This document shows positions 9,228 through 18,032 of a stretch of 64,000 bases of DNA, one piece after another. Within the stretch, counting starts at the first letter, position 1. Each line of letters starts with the position of its first letter. Under the pieces are notes generated by a model that was not told the DNA's origin, ran no database searches, and saw only the letters and a list, made by a program, of their open reading frames with translations. Origin of the DNA: Pedobacter sp. SYP-B3415 (GTDB lineage: Bacteria > Bacteroidota > Bacteroidia > Sphingobacteriales > Sphingobacteriaceae); contig NZ_RXNQ01000032.1 of NCBI RefSeq assembly GCF_004138205.1, positions 1 through 64,000 of the forward strand, given 5' to 3'. The position numbers and the translations under genes are program-made.

Positions 9228-10277
9228 TTATTCCTGCTCTTTTACAGCAAGCTGGCCGCACGCTGCATCGATGTCTTTTCCGCGGCTGCGCCGGATGTTG
9301 GTGATAATTCCCTTTGCTTTCAGGTGAGCAGCAAATGCATCGATTTTATCCCCCTCAGCATTTTTAAAATCGGCAAATGCAATGGGATTGTATTCAATCA
9401 GGTTCACTTTGCAGGGGATATGTTTACAGAACTTTGCAAGTTCGGCGGCGTCTTCAATCTCATCATTGAAATTATTGAAGACGATATACTCATACGTTAC
9501 CGGATTCTTTGTTTTCGCAAAATAATACTTAAGTGCATCAGCAAGCGCAGGCAAGGAATTCTGTTCATTGATCGGCATAATTTCATTCCGCTTCCTGTCG
9601 TTTGCGGCGTGCAGCGAAAGCGCCAGGTTAAATTTCACCTGGTCATCACCCAGCTTTCTGATCATCTTTGCTATGCCCGCGGTAGAAACAGTAATGCGCT
9701 TGTATGACATATTTAAGCCGTCTGGGGATGTAATTCTGTCAATCGAGCGTAATACGTTTGCGTAATTAAGCAGCGGCTCGCCCATACCCATGTAAACGAT
9801 ATTGCTGAGCGGAGCATTATAATGTTTCTTCGCTTGCTGATCGATCAGCACAACCTGATCATAAATTTCATCTGCATTGAGGTTTCGTTTACGATCCATA
9901 TAACCGGTTGCACAGAATTTGCAGGTCAGGCTGCAGCCCACCTGCGAACTCACACAGGCGGTCATCCGGTCGTCGGCCGGGATCAATACCCCTTCAACAA
10001 TGTTGGCGTCGGCCAGCCGGAAGGTGTTTTTTATTGTCTGATCGCTGCTGAATTGTGAGTTATTTACTTCAACCGCATTGATCACACAGGTTTCTTTTAA
10101 GCGTTCACGCAGATCTTTCGAAAGATTACTCATTTCGTCAAAACTGCGGGCAGATTTTTCCCATAGCCACTGGTAAACCTGTTTGGCCCTGTATGCAGGC
10201 TGATTCATAGCAACGAAGTGCTGCTGCAGCTGTTCAAGATTGAGCGAACGTATGTCTGTTTTTTTTACTGGAACCAT
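9228..10277 (-). CDS. rlmN: 23S rRNA (adenine-2503-C2)-methyltransferase
   Basis: RlmN is a radical-SAM enzyme that methylates C2 of A2503 in 23S rRNA and also A37 of some tRNAs, supporting ribosome fidelity. The 349-residue protein has the CxxxCxxC iron-sulfur cluster motif (CSLTCKFC followed by ATG), the GMGEPLLNY motif that helps bind SAM, and near the C-terminus AACGQLA, whose Cys is the methyl-handling residue in this family. CAAATTTA at 10285-10292 reads TAAATTTG on the minus strand and could be its -7 box, although that would give a near-leaderless message. Confidence 0.95.
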   Translation of the reverse strand: MVPVKKTDIRSLNLEQLQQHFVAMNQPAYRAKQVYQWLWEKSARSFDEMSNLSKDLRERLKETCVINAVEVNNSQFSSDQTIKNTFRLADANIVEGVLIPADDRMTACVSSQVGCSLTCKFCATGYMDRKRNLNADEIYDQVVLIDQQAKKHYNAPLSNIVYMGMGEPLLNYANVLRSIDRITSPDGLNMSYKRITVSTAGIAKMIRKLGDDQVKFNLALSLHAANDRKRNEIMPINEQNSLPALADALKYYFAKTKNPVTYEYIVFNNFNDEIEDAAELAKFCKHIPCKVNLIEYNPIAFADFKNAEGDKIDAFAAHLKAKGIITNIRRSRGKDIDAACGQLAVKEQE

Positions 10278-10333
10278 CAGGCTGCAAATTTACCGAAAAA
10301 TTTAAGCGCAAACCGCCAGCATATGAAAAAATG

Positions 10334-10361
10334 ATCCCGGGCGGATAAACCGCCCCGGGAT
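10334..10361 (-). terminator. Intrinsic terminator of the DinB-like gene
   Basis: ATCCCGGGCGG pairs with CCGCCCCGGGAT across a five-base loop, with one bulged base. On the minus strand it is followed by ATTTTTTC, a proper T-run. It lies about 40 bases after the DinB-like stop codon. Confidence 0.75.
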
Positions 10362-10402
10362 TCTTAAAGGAATGATAAAATTCTTGTAGCCAGCAAATTA
10401 AG

Positions 10403-10900
10403 CTACATGCTAGGGTCATCTGCGCTTGGGCCATAACTTCCTGGTATCGGGATGTTTAAAAGGCGGAGGTACACGCCCAACTGCGCGCGGTGGTGAATGG
10501 TCTGGCTGAATGCATGGCGAATCGTTTCATACTTTGTCCAGGTACTGTAGATTTGATCACCGCTTCGCATGGTCCATGTTCCCGTCAGCAGTTCCGGAGT
10601 CGCATTTTCAAGTGTGCTCAGTCCTGACCGGAAGTTTTCTTCAAACAGCGCCAGCAGTTCGGCTGTGCCGGTTACATCTGTCGGCGTCCAGTTATTCTGG
10701 TCGAAGTCCAGCTCATCTGTAGTCATGGCCATGGTTACCCAGCCAGGTAAATCAGCAATATGCGTGGCAAGATTTTTTAGCTTCATGCTTTTTTGGTGTG
10801 GTGCCCAGTCAAACTTTTCAGCAGGTACCAGCGCAAGCATTTTCCGGGTGGTTTCAGCTTCCCGGGTCATTTCGGTAATAAGGAGATCAATGATGTTCAT
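10403..10900 (-). CDS. DinB family protein
   Basis: A 165-residue four-helix-bundle protein of the DinB/YfiT superfamily, which holds a metal through three histidines. Visible candidate ligands are His in ATHIADLPGW and the His residues in the C-terminal segment TIHHRAQLGVYLR; the second of that His-His pair normally fits the family. Members include thiol transferases and damage-inducible proteins, so the reaction is not defined. The ATG at 10900 (MNIIDLL) is preferred over one ten codons upstream because the extra stretch is Lys/Gln/Asn-rich and unlike the family. It follows the WYL regulator gene by 85 bases on the same strand, which suggests that regulator may control it. Confidence 0.85.
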   Translation of the reverse strand: MNIIDLLITEMTREAETTRKMLALVPAEKFDWAPHQKSMKLKNLATHIADLPGWVTMAMTTDELDFDQNNWTPTDVTGTAELLALFEENFRSGLSTLENATPELLTGTWTMRSGDQIYSTWTKYETIRHAFSQTIHHRAQLGVYLRLLNIPIPGSYGPSADDPSM

Positions 10901-10985
10901 GTTTTCTTTGTTTTGCTTTTGATATGACAAAGAAAACCGCGGCTACTGACAACCCTATGTCAGCGAGCACATGCCCTGAAAAAAA

Positions 10986-11675
10986 TTAATAGGCTACCGG
11001 AAGTAACTTCATATAATCGTTAATGTGCATATGCTCGCTGCGCGTAAAATTATCCTCTAAAGATCGGATATGCTTAATTCTTACCAGGCTGAAATCGCGG
11101 TAATCTTTGCGCATATGGCACCAGGCGATCAGGTGCCAGCCAAACGCATAAAAAATAAGGCCAATCGGTTCACAACACCTGATGGTTTGCTCATTCTTGC
11201 TGCTCAGGTAGGTAACCTGGATCACTTTTTTATTTGAAATTGCCGTCTGCAGCGCAGACAGGTATTCGAAATCCAGCGTATACCGTTCGGGCAACTGAAG
11301 ACGAATGTGATTATTCATCGTTTCCAATGCCTCTTTCTGTGTATGCTTTAAGACATTTTTAACCTTTACAAGTGCTTCAGAATAATGCTTTCTGATCGAC
11401 TTGTCAGCAAAGCCATTTACAATACTTTCAACAAGCAGGAGGGCATTGGCCTCTTCCATGTTAAATAAGATAGGAGGAAGGAAATACCCGCTTGAAACAA
11501 AATACCCTTTGTTTGGTTCGAATCCGATGGGAACACCCTGTTCGTTCAATGCCCGGATATCTCTGTAGACGGTGCGGATGCTCATGCCAAACTTTTCAGC
11601 AATCTGCTCTGCCGAGGTGTGTTTCCTCGATTGCAGATAAGTCAGAAGCCCGAAAAGCCTGTCAATGCGGTTCAT
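10986..11675 (-). CDS. YafY/DeoR-type HTH regulator with WYL domain
   Basis: A 229-residue transcription regulator. Residues 1-60 form a winged helix-turn-helix (AEQIAEKFGMSIRTVYRDIRALNEQGVPI). The middle is a helical linker, and residues about 130-229 form a WYL domain, which in related proteins senses ligands or nucleic acid. The second half shows VIQVTYLSSKNEQTIRCCEPIGLIFYAFGWHLIAWC, the WYL fold with a substituted core motif. The DinB-like gene follows it. No operator was identified. Confidence 0.88.
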   Translation of the reverse strand: MNRIDRLFGLLTYLQSRKHTSAEQIAEKFGMSIRTVYRDIRALNEQGVPIGFEPNKGYFVSSGYFLPPILFNMEEANALLLVESIVNGFADKSIRKHYSEALVKVKNVLKHTQKEALETMNNHIRLQLPERYTLDFEYLSALQTAISNKKVIQVTYLSSKNEQTIRCCEPIGLIFYAFGWHLIAWCHMRKDYRDFSLVRIKHIRSLEDNFTRSEHMHINDYMKLLPVAY

Positions 11676-11910
11676 GTTTTAAAGATACGCAACATTGTTG
11701 TTAGGCAAAACCTCTGTTGGAATTTGTAAGCAGGTGGCTTCAGAGACAGTGCTTTCTGGTCAGTGAATCATGGGCACGGCGACCGGCCATTAACTATAGA
11801 TGCGGTGTATTAAGGCACTGAAGTCAACTATTCTTCTTCTTCACAGTTGGCCTTCGGTTTCCCTTGTCGCGCTTCGTTGTGGTTTCGACTTGTTTACAAG
11901 AATTTTAAAA

Positions 11911-11935
11911 AGGGGATTGTACAATCACATCCCCT
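11911..11935 (-). terminator. Intrinsic terminator of the SusCD-GH30 locus
   Basis: AGGGGAT pairs with ATCCCCT across an 11-base loop. On the minus strand the stem runs straight into TTTTT, 21 bases after the GH30 stop. The rest of 11676-11955 holds no gene or repeat I can support. Confidence 0.7.
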
Positions 11936-11955
11936 CCTTAGGTTTCGAGCCTGAT

Positions 11956-13359
11956 TTACCAGGTCAGGGTCGCTGCGGCGCCTGCGGGAACAGAGGTGCT
12001 GAAATGCCGGCTACGATCCTGAACAGAAAATTTCTGATCGGAGGCCGTCGTATTCATAACAATAAGCACAGTGTTACCCCCGGGTGTTTTGAATGCTACA
12101 TTTGGCAGGCCAGTGGCAAGGTCAGATTCAATTCGCTTCGAGCCGGGTTGAACAAACTTCGAAGCGTGGCCGATAACATACCAGGCTACATTGCGGGTTA
12201 CTTCTTCTCCATTTATTGTGATTGCCCCGAGACAGCTGGTGCAGCCTCCTTTATCTGTATGCGGACCATAGTTGGCATCGGCCGCTACATTCCACTCTAA
12301 CACGGTGCGGCTCCAGTTGCGTGTGGCGCCAACCAATAAAGTGCCGACATGCCATTTCAGATCTTCGGCGAAATTACCCGGCCCGCCAACCCACTGTTCA
12401 GTAAAGTAGATGTTTTTGTTTGGAAAGGCATCATGAACCTCTGAAAGCGCAGAAAGCTTGCCTGCGTACAGGTGAAATGCAGAACCGTCTGTCCATTTAT
12501 TGGCTTCGGGATCGCGCAATACGGTAAGCGGATAATCCGGGCGATCAGCATTATGGTCATACGCTATGATCTTCGTTTTGATGCCGGCCTTTTTTAATGC
12601 CGGTCCGAGCAGGCGGATGAAAGCAGCCTGGTCTGTTGCAGACATAAACATGCTCGGGTTATTTCCCGGATGCAGCGGTTCATTTTGCGGCGTAATCGCA
12701 TCGATCGTGATGCCTTCTTTTTGCATCGCCTGAACATAGCGCACAAAATAGCGTGCATAAGCGGGGAAATACTGTTTCAGAAGACTACCGCCTTTAAAAT
12801 TTTTGTTGTCTTTCATCCACGTTGGTGCCGTCCAGGGTGATCCAAGAATCTTTATTTTTGGATTGATGGCAACAATTTTTTTTAACACGGGAATAAGATC
12901 AGACTGTTCTTGTTTCAGAGAAAATTTCTTTTGCGCCGCGTCGGTTTCGCCTGTGGGCAGCTCGTTGTATGTAAACAGCGAGGCACTCAGGTCTGAAGCT
13001 CCGATACTGATACGAAGGTAACTGACACCGATTCCATCGCCTGAAAACAAGTCACGTAACAGCGCATTTTTCTTGTCGTCAGGTAATTGGTTGATAAGGC
13101 TGGCACTGCCGCCGGTTAATGTATAACCAAAGCCGTCTATTTCCTGATAAATTTTTCCGGCATCCACTTTTATTACGGTGCCTGACGCCGGACCGTCGGT
13201 CCAACTGATCGCATCAGGAACGGCCTGAAGAAGGCTGCTTTTGTTTGCAGTTGTCAGGTATTGACTGATTGTTGTTGTCTGGGCGCAGGCATTCAAGATA
13301 CAAACCGCGAACAACAACTGCGTCAATATCACTTTGCGCAACGATAGGGTTGAGTACAT
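11956..13359 (-). CDS. GH30 family glycoside hydrolase, lipoprotein (glucosylceramidase or beta-1,6-glucanase type)
   Basis: A 467-residue secreted glycosidase. The signal peptide ends in the lipobox LNAC (Cys25), so it is probably a lipoprotein. The (beta/alpha)8 barrel has the GH30 landmarks IDGFGYTLTGG near residue 75, the acid/base Glu227 in ITPQNEP and the nucleophile Glu321 in YFTEQW. A small beta-sandwich follows to the end. GH30 enzymes of this type cleave glucosylceramide or beta-1,6-glucan with retention. The SusCD partner upstream points to a glucan or fungal-wall glycan, but the substrate is not shown by sequence. It is the last gene of the locus, 51 bases after susD. Confidence 0.9.
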   Translation of the reverse strand: MYSTLSLRKVILTQLLFAVCILNACAQTTTISQYLTTANKSSLLQAVPDAISWTDGPASGTVIKVDAGKIYQEIDGFGYTLTGGSASLINQLPDDKKNALLRDLFSGDGIGVSYLRISIGASDLSASLFTYNELPTGETDAAQKKFSLKQEQSDLIPVLKKIVAINPKIKILGSPWTAPTWMKDNKNFKGGSLLKQYFPAYARYFVRYVQAMQKEGITIDAITPQNEPLHPGNNPSMFMSATDQAAFIRLLGPALKKAGIKTKIIAYDHNADRPDYPLTVLRDPEANKWTDGSAFHLYAGKLSALSEVHDAFPNKNIYFTEQWVGGPGNFAEDLKWHVGTLLVGATRNWSRTVLEWNVAADANYGPHTDKGGCTSCLGAITINGEEVTRNVAWYVIGHASKFVQPGSKRIESDLATGLPNVAFKTPGGNTVLIVMNTTASDQKFSVQDRSRHFSTSVPAGAAATLTW

Positions 13360-13373
13360 ATCAAATGATTTTA

Positions 13374-13399
13374 AAGGGGGACCTTAACGGGGTCCCCTT
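13374..13399 (-). terminator. Intercistronic hairpin between susD and the GH30 gene
   Basis: AAGGGGGACC pairs with GGTCCCCTT, with one bulged G and a short loop. It sits between the susD stop and the GH30 start. It may stabilise or partly terminate the susCD message, so that the enzyme is made at a different level from the transporter. Confidence 0.5.
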
Positions 13400-13410
13400 A
13401 TATTAAAGAT

Positions 13411-14829
13411 TTATCTGGCATTTGGATTCCGGTCCAGTTCTGCCTGAGGGATTGGAAACAGGAGTTTCGCGGGCGAAACGTTATAGTTCAGATTGTTGCC
13501 GCGCCCGTCTTTCTGTGCATTCATGACTTCAGCAGCACGTCCGGTACGAAGCAGATCGAACCAGCGGTGACCTTCGAAAGCTAATTCCAGCCTGCGTTCT
13601 TTTTCAATCGCGAGCCGCATAGCGGTCTGGCTCGTTGCCGATGTGCTGCCAAGTGCAACCCGGTTCCTGATCTGGTCTACCAATGGTTTAGCCTGTGACC
13701 AGCCGGATGCTGAAAGCTCATTGAGCGCTTCTGCTTTCAGTAAGATAATATCCGCCAGCCTGATGATGTATGAATTTGTACGGTCGTCATTGCGGTATTT
13801 ATTAATGTAGGGATAACTTGATTTTGACCAGTAGTTGTCCGACCAGCCTTCGTCTGATGCGTTTCTGAATACAACGCTAGCATTTTTCCGCTGTACATCA
13901 CCTTCAGCATCGAAAGCGGCAACAAGATCATTTGTCGGGGTACAAAAGCGTTTCCAGCCGCTACCGACGATAACGCCAGGCATCCAGTTTCCGCGTCCGG
14001 TCGGGCCACCCCAGCCATCGTACTGCATTTCCCAGATCGATTCTGAATTGTTTTTGTTGTTGCCTGAGAAAAGACCATCAAAACTACCAAAAAGGCTGTA
14101 GCCGCCGGTAATCACTGCGTCGGCATATTGATTTACCCTGGTCCAGTCGGGTGTGGGTTTTGAAGCGTGTACTTTAGCCAGCAGGGCGTTTACAACGCCT
14201 TTTGTAACGATACCTTTGTGGGGTGCAGTTGTTCTTACATGAACAAGCGCATATTCGAGGTCCTTAATAATCTGATCATATACCTCGCTAACCGGCGATT
14301 TTGCTTTCTGCATTTCTTCCAGGCTTGCAGGCGTTTTTAGAATCAGCGGAACCGGGCCCCATAAACGAACGAGGTGAAAATACATATAGGCCCGGATGGC
14401 GCTGGCTTCGCCGAGAATCTGGTTCCGGCGGCTACCCTGATCGAGAACAGGATCCTGGATATTCGGAACGTTTTCCAGGACCTCGTTGGCGTTTTTGATA
14501 TCGCTGTACAGGGCACCCCAGTCACGCCCAATATTTCCATTTGTCGATGTCGCAGTAAACAGGTCGATCTGGATGTTTGCCGGATTGTCGCCTCCGGCAT
14601 AGGCATTATCAGCTGTTACATCGCCGTTTACCATATAGTCCCAGATATGGTAGTCATTATACATTGAGCCGTATGCGCCTGACAGTAACTTTTCAGCACC
14701 GGCGGCATTTGTGAATGCCACATCAGGCGTAACCTGGTTAAAAGGCTGTTTATCCAGGAAATCTTTTTTGCAGCCCGCTGCGGTGATGGCGATCAGTACT
14801 GCAGTAGATAAATATATTTTTAGTTTCAT
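13411..14829 (-). CDS. SusD/RagB-type nutrient-binding lipoprotein
   Basis: A 472-residue outer-membrane lipoprotein that captures glycan at the surface and forms the lid of the SusC transporter. The lipobox is AAGC (Cys20), followed by KKDFLDKQPFNQVTPDVAF, a classic SusD start. The tetratricopeptide-like core includes GEASAIRAYMYFHLVRLWGPVPLI. The C-terminus has the RagB/SusD motif with RLADIILLKAEALNELS and ERRLELAFEGHRWFDLLRTG. It begins 11 bases after susC, so the pair is one transcription unit. Confidence 0.95.
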   Translation of the reverse strand: MKLKIYLSTAVLIAITAAGCKKDFLDKQPFNQVTPDVAFTNAAGAEKLLSGAYGSMYNDYHIWDYMVNGDVTADNAYAGGDNPANIQIDLFTATSTNGNIGRDWGALYSDIKNANEVLENVPNIQDPVLDQGSRRNQILGEASAIRAYMYFHLVRLWGPVPLILKTPASLEEMQKAKSPVSEVYDQIIKDLEYALVHVRTTAPHKGIVTKGVVNALLAKVHASKPTPDWTRVNQYADAVITGGYSLFGSFDGLFSGNNKNNSESIWEMQYDGWGGPTGRGNWMPGVIVGSGWKRFCTPTNDLVAAFDAEGDVQRKNASVVFRNASDEGWSDNYWSKSSYPYINKYRNDDRTNSYIIRLADIILLKAEALNELSASGWSQAKPLVDQIRNRVALGSTSATSQTAMRLAIEKERRLELAFEGHRWFDLLRTGRAAEVMNAQKDGRGNNLNYNVSPAKLLFPIPQAELDRNPNAR

Positions 14830-14840
14830 GGGTTGTAGAA

Positions 14841-17747
14841 TTAAAAGCCAACGTTTACACCAAAAAGGAAAGTCCTGGCCTGCGGGTAAGTGCCGTAATC
14901 GACACCCATCGAAGGGCCGTTTGCTCCGTACTGATTAACCTCCGGGTCAAGTCCACTGTATTTTGTAAAAGTGAGCAGGTTGTAACCGGTGGCGAACAGC
15001 ATCAGTTTGCTCATGCGTAACTTGCCGAGCGCCGCCTGGCCGAAATTATAGGAAAGGGTAGCAGTTTTAAGACGCAGGTAAGATGCATCCTCGACAAAAC
15101 GGCTCGAGGTCAGCGAGTTTGCAGACGATTGAGAAAGGGCCCGCGGTATATTTGTGATCTGTCCTGCGGTGGTCCACCGGTTCAATACGGCTGCACTTTG
15201 GTTCTTACTGTCAAACATACCCTCGAGGTCAATTCTTGATGCATTGAATAACTGATTACCCTGAACACCCTGGAAAAAGATATTTAAGCCCCAGTTGCCC
15301 AGCGTAAAACTATTATTGAGGCCGTAGGTAAAATCGGGCTGCGCGGAACCGATAAATGTACGGTCGCCTGCGTCTGTGCTGCCATTGTTATTCAGATCAG
15401 CATAGATTGCATTGCCGTTCGCCGGATTTACTCCGTTGTAAACGTAACCATAAAAACTTCCGAGAGGCCGCCCTGCTTCAATACGCACCGCCGCATCACG
15501 TTCATAAATTCCTGCAAAGTCGAGCGACTTCTGGGTATTGCCGAGGCTGGTTACCTTGTTCCGGTTTAGCGAGAAGTTGAGGTCTGTAGACCAGTTAAAC
15601 TTTTCCCGTACAAAGTTTTTTGTAGAAAGCACAAACTCCAGTCCTTTATTCTCCATTGATCCCACGTTATAGGCCTGAACGCCAAAGCCAGACGATGGCG
15701 GCAATTGGACATTTATGAGGAGGTCATTTGTGCGCTTCAGGTAGGCATCAGCTGTAAACACCAGGCGGTTGTTAAACATCGTCAGATCCAGGCCAACATT
15801 GGTTTGTGTGGTGCGTTCCCATTTCAGATCCTCGTTTGCGGGGTTAGAAAGCGTGTAGTCGCCCTGGGCTGTGATCTGATAAAGCTTCAGGTAGGCGTAG
15901 TCACCAATCCCTTCATCATTGCCAACCTGGCCCCAACTTGCGCGTACTTTCAGATCGTCGATGGTTTGGCTGTCTTTCAGGAAGTTCTCGCCCGAGATTC
16001 GCCAGCCGGCTGAAAACGAAGGAAAATAGCCGAACTTATTTTTAGAAGAAAAGCGCGAAGATCCGTCTGCCCTGAAGTTCGAGCTGAAAAGATAACGGCT
16101 ATCCCACGCATAGGTTATGCGACCCAGGAAGGACTGCTTTGACCACTGCGCCTGCTGCGGGATGGTGAGTGCTACTGAAGGTTGAATGGGAGCGCCTGTT
16201 GTTTGATCCAGGTAACGCGACTCCTGGTACTCATAATAGCGGTAATTCGATGCCTGCATTGTATAACCAGCTGTGGCCGTAAATGCATGCTTGCCCGCGT
16301 TCTTGATGTAGTTGAGAATGTTTTCATTCAGCCATACATTGTCATACGTGTCATTGGTGCGAAACAACCCGCGTTCCTGCCTGCCATAGGTAGTTAAAAA
16401 CGGATCAACATAGTAGCGGTAGTGGTTTTTATTCACATTGCTGCTGATGCTCGACTTCAGAGACAGGTCTTTTGTAAAGTTCAGTTCTGCTGCGAAGGCG
16501 CCTACAAAACGCAGGTTGCGGGTATTGTTGTCATTCCCAAAGGCCAGGGCAACAGGGTTGTCCCAACCACCCGCATTTGGCACTGTCGTGTATTGGCCGT
16601 TTGGTGCAAAAACGCCTATAGTTGGCGGCGTCGTCAAAGCAGCCAGAATGGTTCCACCGCGTGAAACGCCGGCATTATCGCTCACATCTATCGAATTTCG
16701 CGATGTCAGCGCTGCATTCGCAGATAGCTTCAGCCATTTGGTTAAACTTTGGGTGCCATTAAAATTGAACGTATACCTGTCCAGCTTTGCCGGGGCAACG
16801 GTGCCCTTATCCTGTTGATAACCAGATGAGAAATAGTACTGACCGCCTTTAAGTCCGCCAGACAGGGAAAGCTGATAACTGTTCTGCGTACCTGTGCCAA
16901 AAGTTTCCTTTTGCCAGTCTGTGTTCAGGTCGCCGCCGAAGGTGGTATAGCCAAGTTCGCGCATCAATGCGATATACTGATCCCTGTCTAATACACCCTG
17001 CGTTTGCCACAGGTTTGAAAATCCGCTGAAAGCGTTAAATGCAACTTTCAGTTTGCCTGCAGATCCTTTTTTCGTTGTGATCAAAACCACACCATTGGCG
17101 CCGCTTGAGCCATAGATCGCCGCAGCTGATGCATCTTTCAGGATGGTCATCGTTTCGATATCGTTGGGGTTCAGAAAACTTGCATCCCGTGAGGTAACGC
17201 CATCAATAACATACAGGGGGCTGTTTGAGGCTGTAATCGAAGTGTTACCGCGGATTGTGATAGATATACCCGATCCGGGTTTGCCGGATTGAGAGGAAAC
17301 CTGTACCCCTGCCGCCCGCCCCTGCACCGCCTGAAGGGGGTTGGTGATGGGCTGATTTTCGATATCCTTTGCCGATACAGATACTACCGCTGTGGTCAGA
17401 TCTTTTTTGGTTTGTGTTCCATAACCAATTACGACCACATCATTCAGCTGCTGGTTGTCATCACCCAATGTGATGTTTAGTGTTGTCCGGTTATTCACAA
17501 CCTCTTCGACGGTGACATAACCGATGGACGTGAAAACAAGTGTGGCGTCGGCGGCTGCGCGAATACTGAAGGCACCGGTTGCCGTACTGGCTACACCCTG
17601 CGTGCTTCCCTTTACCCGAACCGAAACGCCCGGGATTCCTGCTCCGCTTCTGTCTTTAACCATTCCGGTTACTGTAAGATCCTGGGCGAATACCAGGGCC
17701 GGAAGACAGATCAGGAAACAGACAAATAACGTAATGGTTCTTCTCAT
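14841..17747 (-). CDS. SusC/RagA-type TonB-dependent outer-membrane transporter
   Basis: A 968-residue TonB-linked transporter that imports glycan fragments caught by SusD. A signal peptide (about residues 1-21) is followed by a carboxypeptidase-regulatory-like beta-sandwich (VTGMVKDRSGAGIPGVSVRVKG), then the SusC-specific plug motif DVVVIGYGTQTKKDLTTAV, the plug domain with DGV and IYGSSGANGVVLITTKKG, and a long beta-barrel ending in an aromatic residue. No anti-sigma-binding N-terminal extension is present, so control is not by an ECF/anti-sigma pair. The gene is preceded by a good promoter and two matching GGTACC sites. Confidence 0.95.
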   Translation of the reverse strand: MRRTITLFVCFLICLPALVFAQDLTVTGMVKDRSGAGIPGVSVRVKGSTQGVASTATGAFSIRAAADATLVFTSIGYVTVEEVVNNRTTLNITLGDDNQQLNDVVVIGYGTQTKKDLTTAVVSVSAKDIENQPITNPLQAVQGRAAGVQVSSQSGKPGSGISITIRGNTSITASNSPLYVIDGVTSRDASFLNPNDIETMTILKDASAAAIYGSSGANGVVLITTKKGSAGKLKVAFNAFSGFSNLWQTQGVLDRDQYIALMRELGYTTFGGDLNTDWQKETFGTGTQNSYQLSLSGGLKGGQYYFSSGYQQDKGTVAPAKLDRYTFNFNGTQSLTKWLKLSANAALTSRNSIDVSDNAGVSRGGTILAALTTPPTIGVFAPNGQYTTVPNAGGWDNPVALAFGNDNNTRNLRFVGAFAAELNFTKDLSLKSSISSNVNKNHYRYYVDPFLTTYGRQERGLFRTNDTYDNVWLNENILNYIKNAGKHAFTATAGYTMQASNYRYYEYQESRYLDQTTGAPIQPSVALTIPQQAQWSKQSFLGRITYAWDSRYLFSSNFRADGSSRFSSKNKFGYFPSFSAGWRISGENFLKDSQTIDDLKVRASWGQVGNDEGIGDYAYLKLYQITAQGDYTLSNPANEDLKWERTTQTNVGLDLTMFNNRLVFTADAYLKRTNDLLINVQLPPSSGFGVQAYNVGSMENKGLEFVLSTKNFVREKFNWSTDLNFSLNRNKVTSLGNTQKSLDFAGIYERDAAVRIEAGRPLGSFYGYVYNGVNPANGNAIYADLNNNGSTDAGDRTFIGSAQPDFTYGLNNSFTLGNWGLNIFFQGVQGNQLFNASRIDLEGMFDSKNQSAAVLNRWTTAGQITNIPRALSQSSANSLTSSRFVEDASYLRLKTATLSYNFGQAALGKLRMSKLMLFATGYNLLTFTKYSGLDPEVNQYGANGPSMGVDYGTYPQARTFLFGVNVGF

Positions 17748-17776
17748 AAATTTTGCTGTTAATACAAATCAGGGTG

Positions 17777-17808
17777 TAAAGTTAGCAGCGGCAATAGGAT
17801 AAAAGCAA
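17777..17808 (-). promoter_or_regulatory. Candidate susC promoter
   Basis: On the minus strand a TTG (17806-17808) is followed after 21 bases by TAACTTTA (17777-17784). This fits the Bacteroidota pattern TTG, 19-21 bases, TAnnTTTG with one mismatch. It lies about 30 bases before the susC ATG. Confidence 0.5.
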
Positions 17809-17873
17809 GTTAAACAGTAAAAATATTTAATGTAACCGTCTGAAAAATAGCAAGTTGCACTTAATTTAATACG

Positions 17874-17888
17874 GTTTGGTACCGTAAC
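17874..17888. promoter_or_regulatory. GGTACC-centred site 1 upstream of susC
   Basis: GTTTGGTACCGTAAC is an imperfect dyad around GGTACC. It shares the 11-mer TGGTACCGTAA with site 2, whose centre is exactly 90 bp further upstream. The pair lies upstream of the candidate susC -33 element, a position that suits an activator. Confidence 0.45.
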
Positions 17889-17963
17889 TTATCTCAACGG
17901 AAACCGCTGTATTTCAGCGCGCAGTATCGGTGTTTGCATGTAACCATCCGCCCTGCCGATACG

Positions 17964-17977
17964 TTATGGTACCGTAA
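17964..17977. promoter_or_regulatory. GGTACC-centred site 2 upstream of susC
   Basis: TTATGGTACCGTAA is a near-perfect dyad: TTA and TAA flank GGTACC, with a single mismatched pair between. It is the second copy of the 11-mer found at site 1, in the same orientation. Confidence 0.45.
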
Positions 17978-18032
17978 GCGAAAAATGACGGAAAGTTGTG
18001 AGGAAAAATCTGTTGCAGAGAAAATTGGCAGG

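Noticed and set aside
17748-18032. tRNA or small RNA gene between the sensor gene and susC
   Set aside because: No cloverleaf, CCA end or strong terminator is visible; the promoter-like elements and GGTACC dyads account for the region better.
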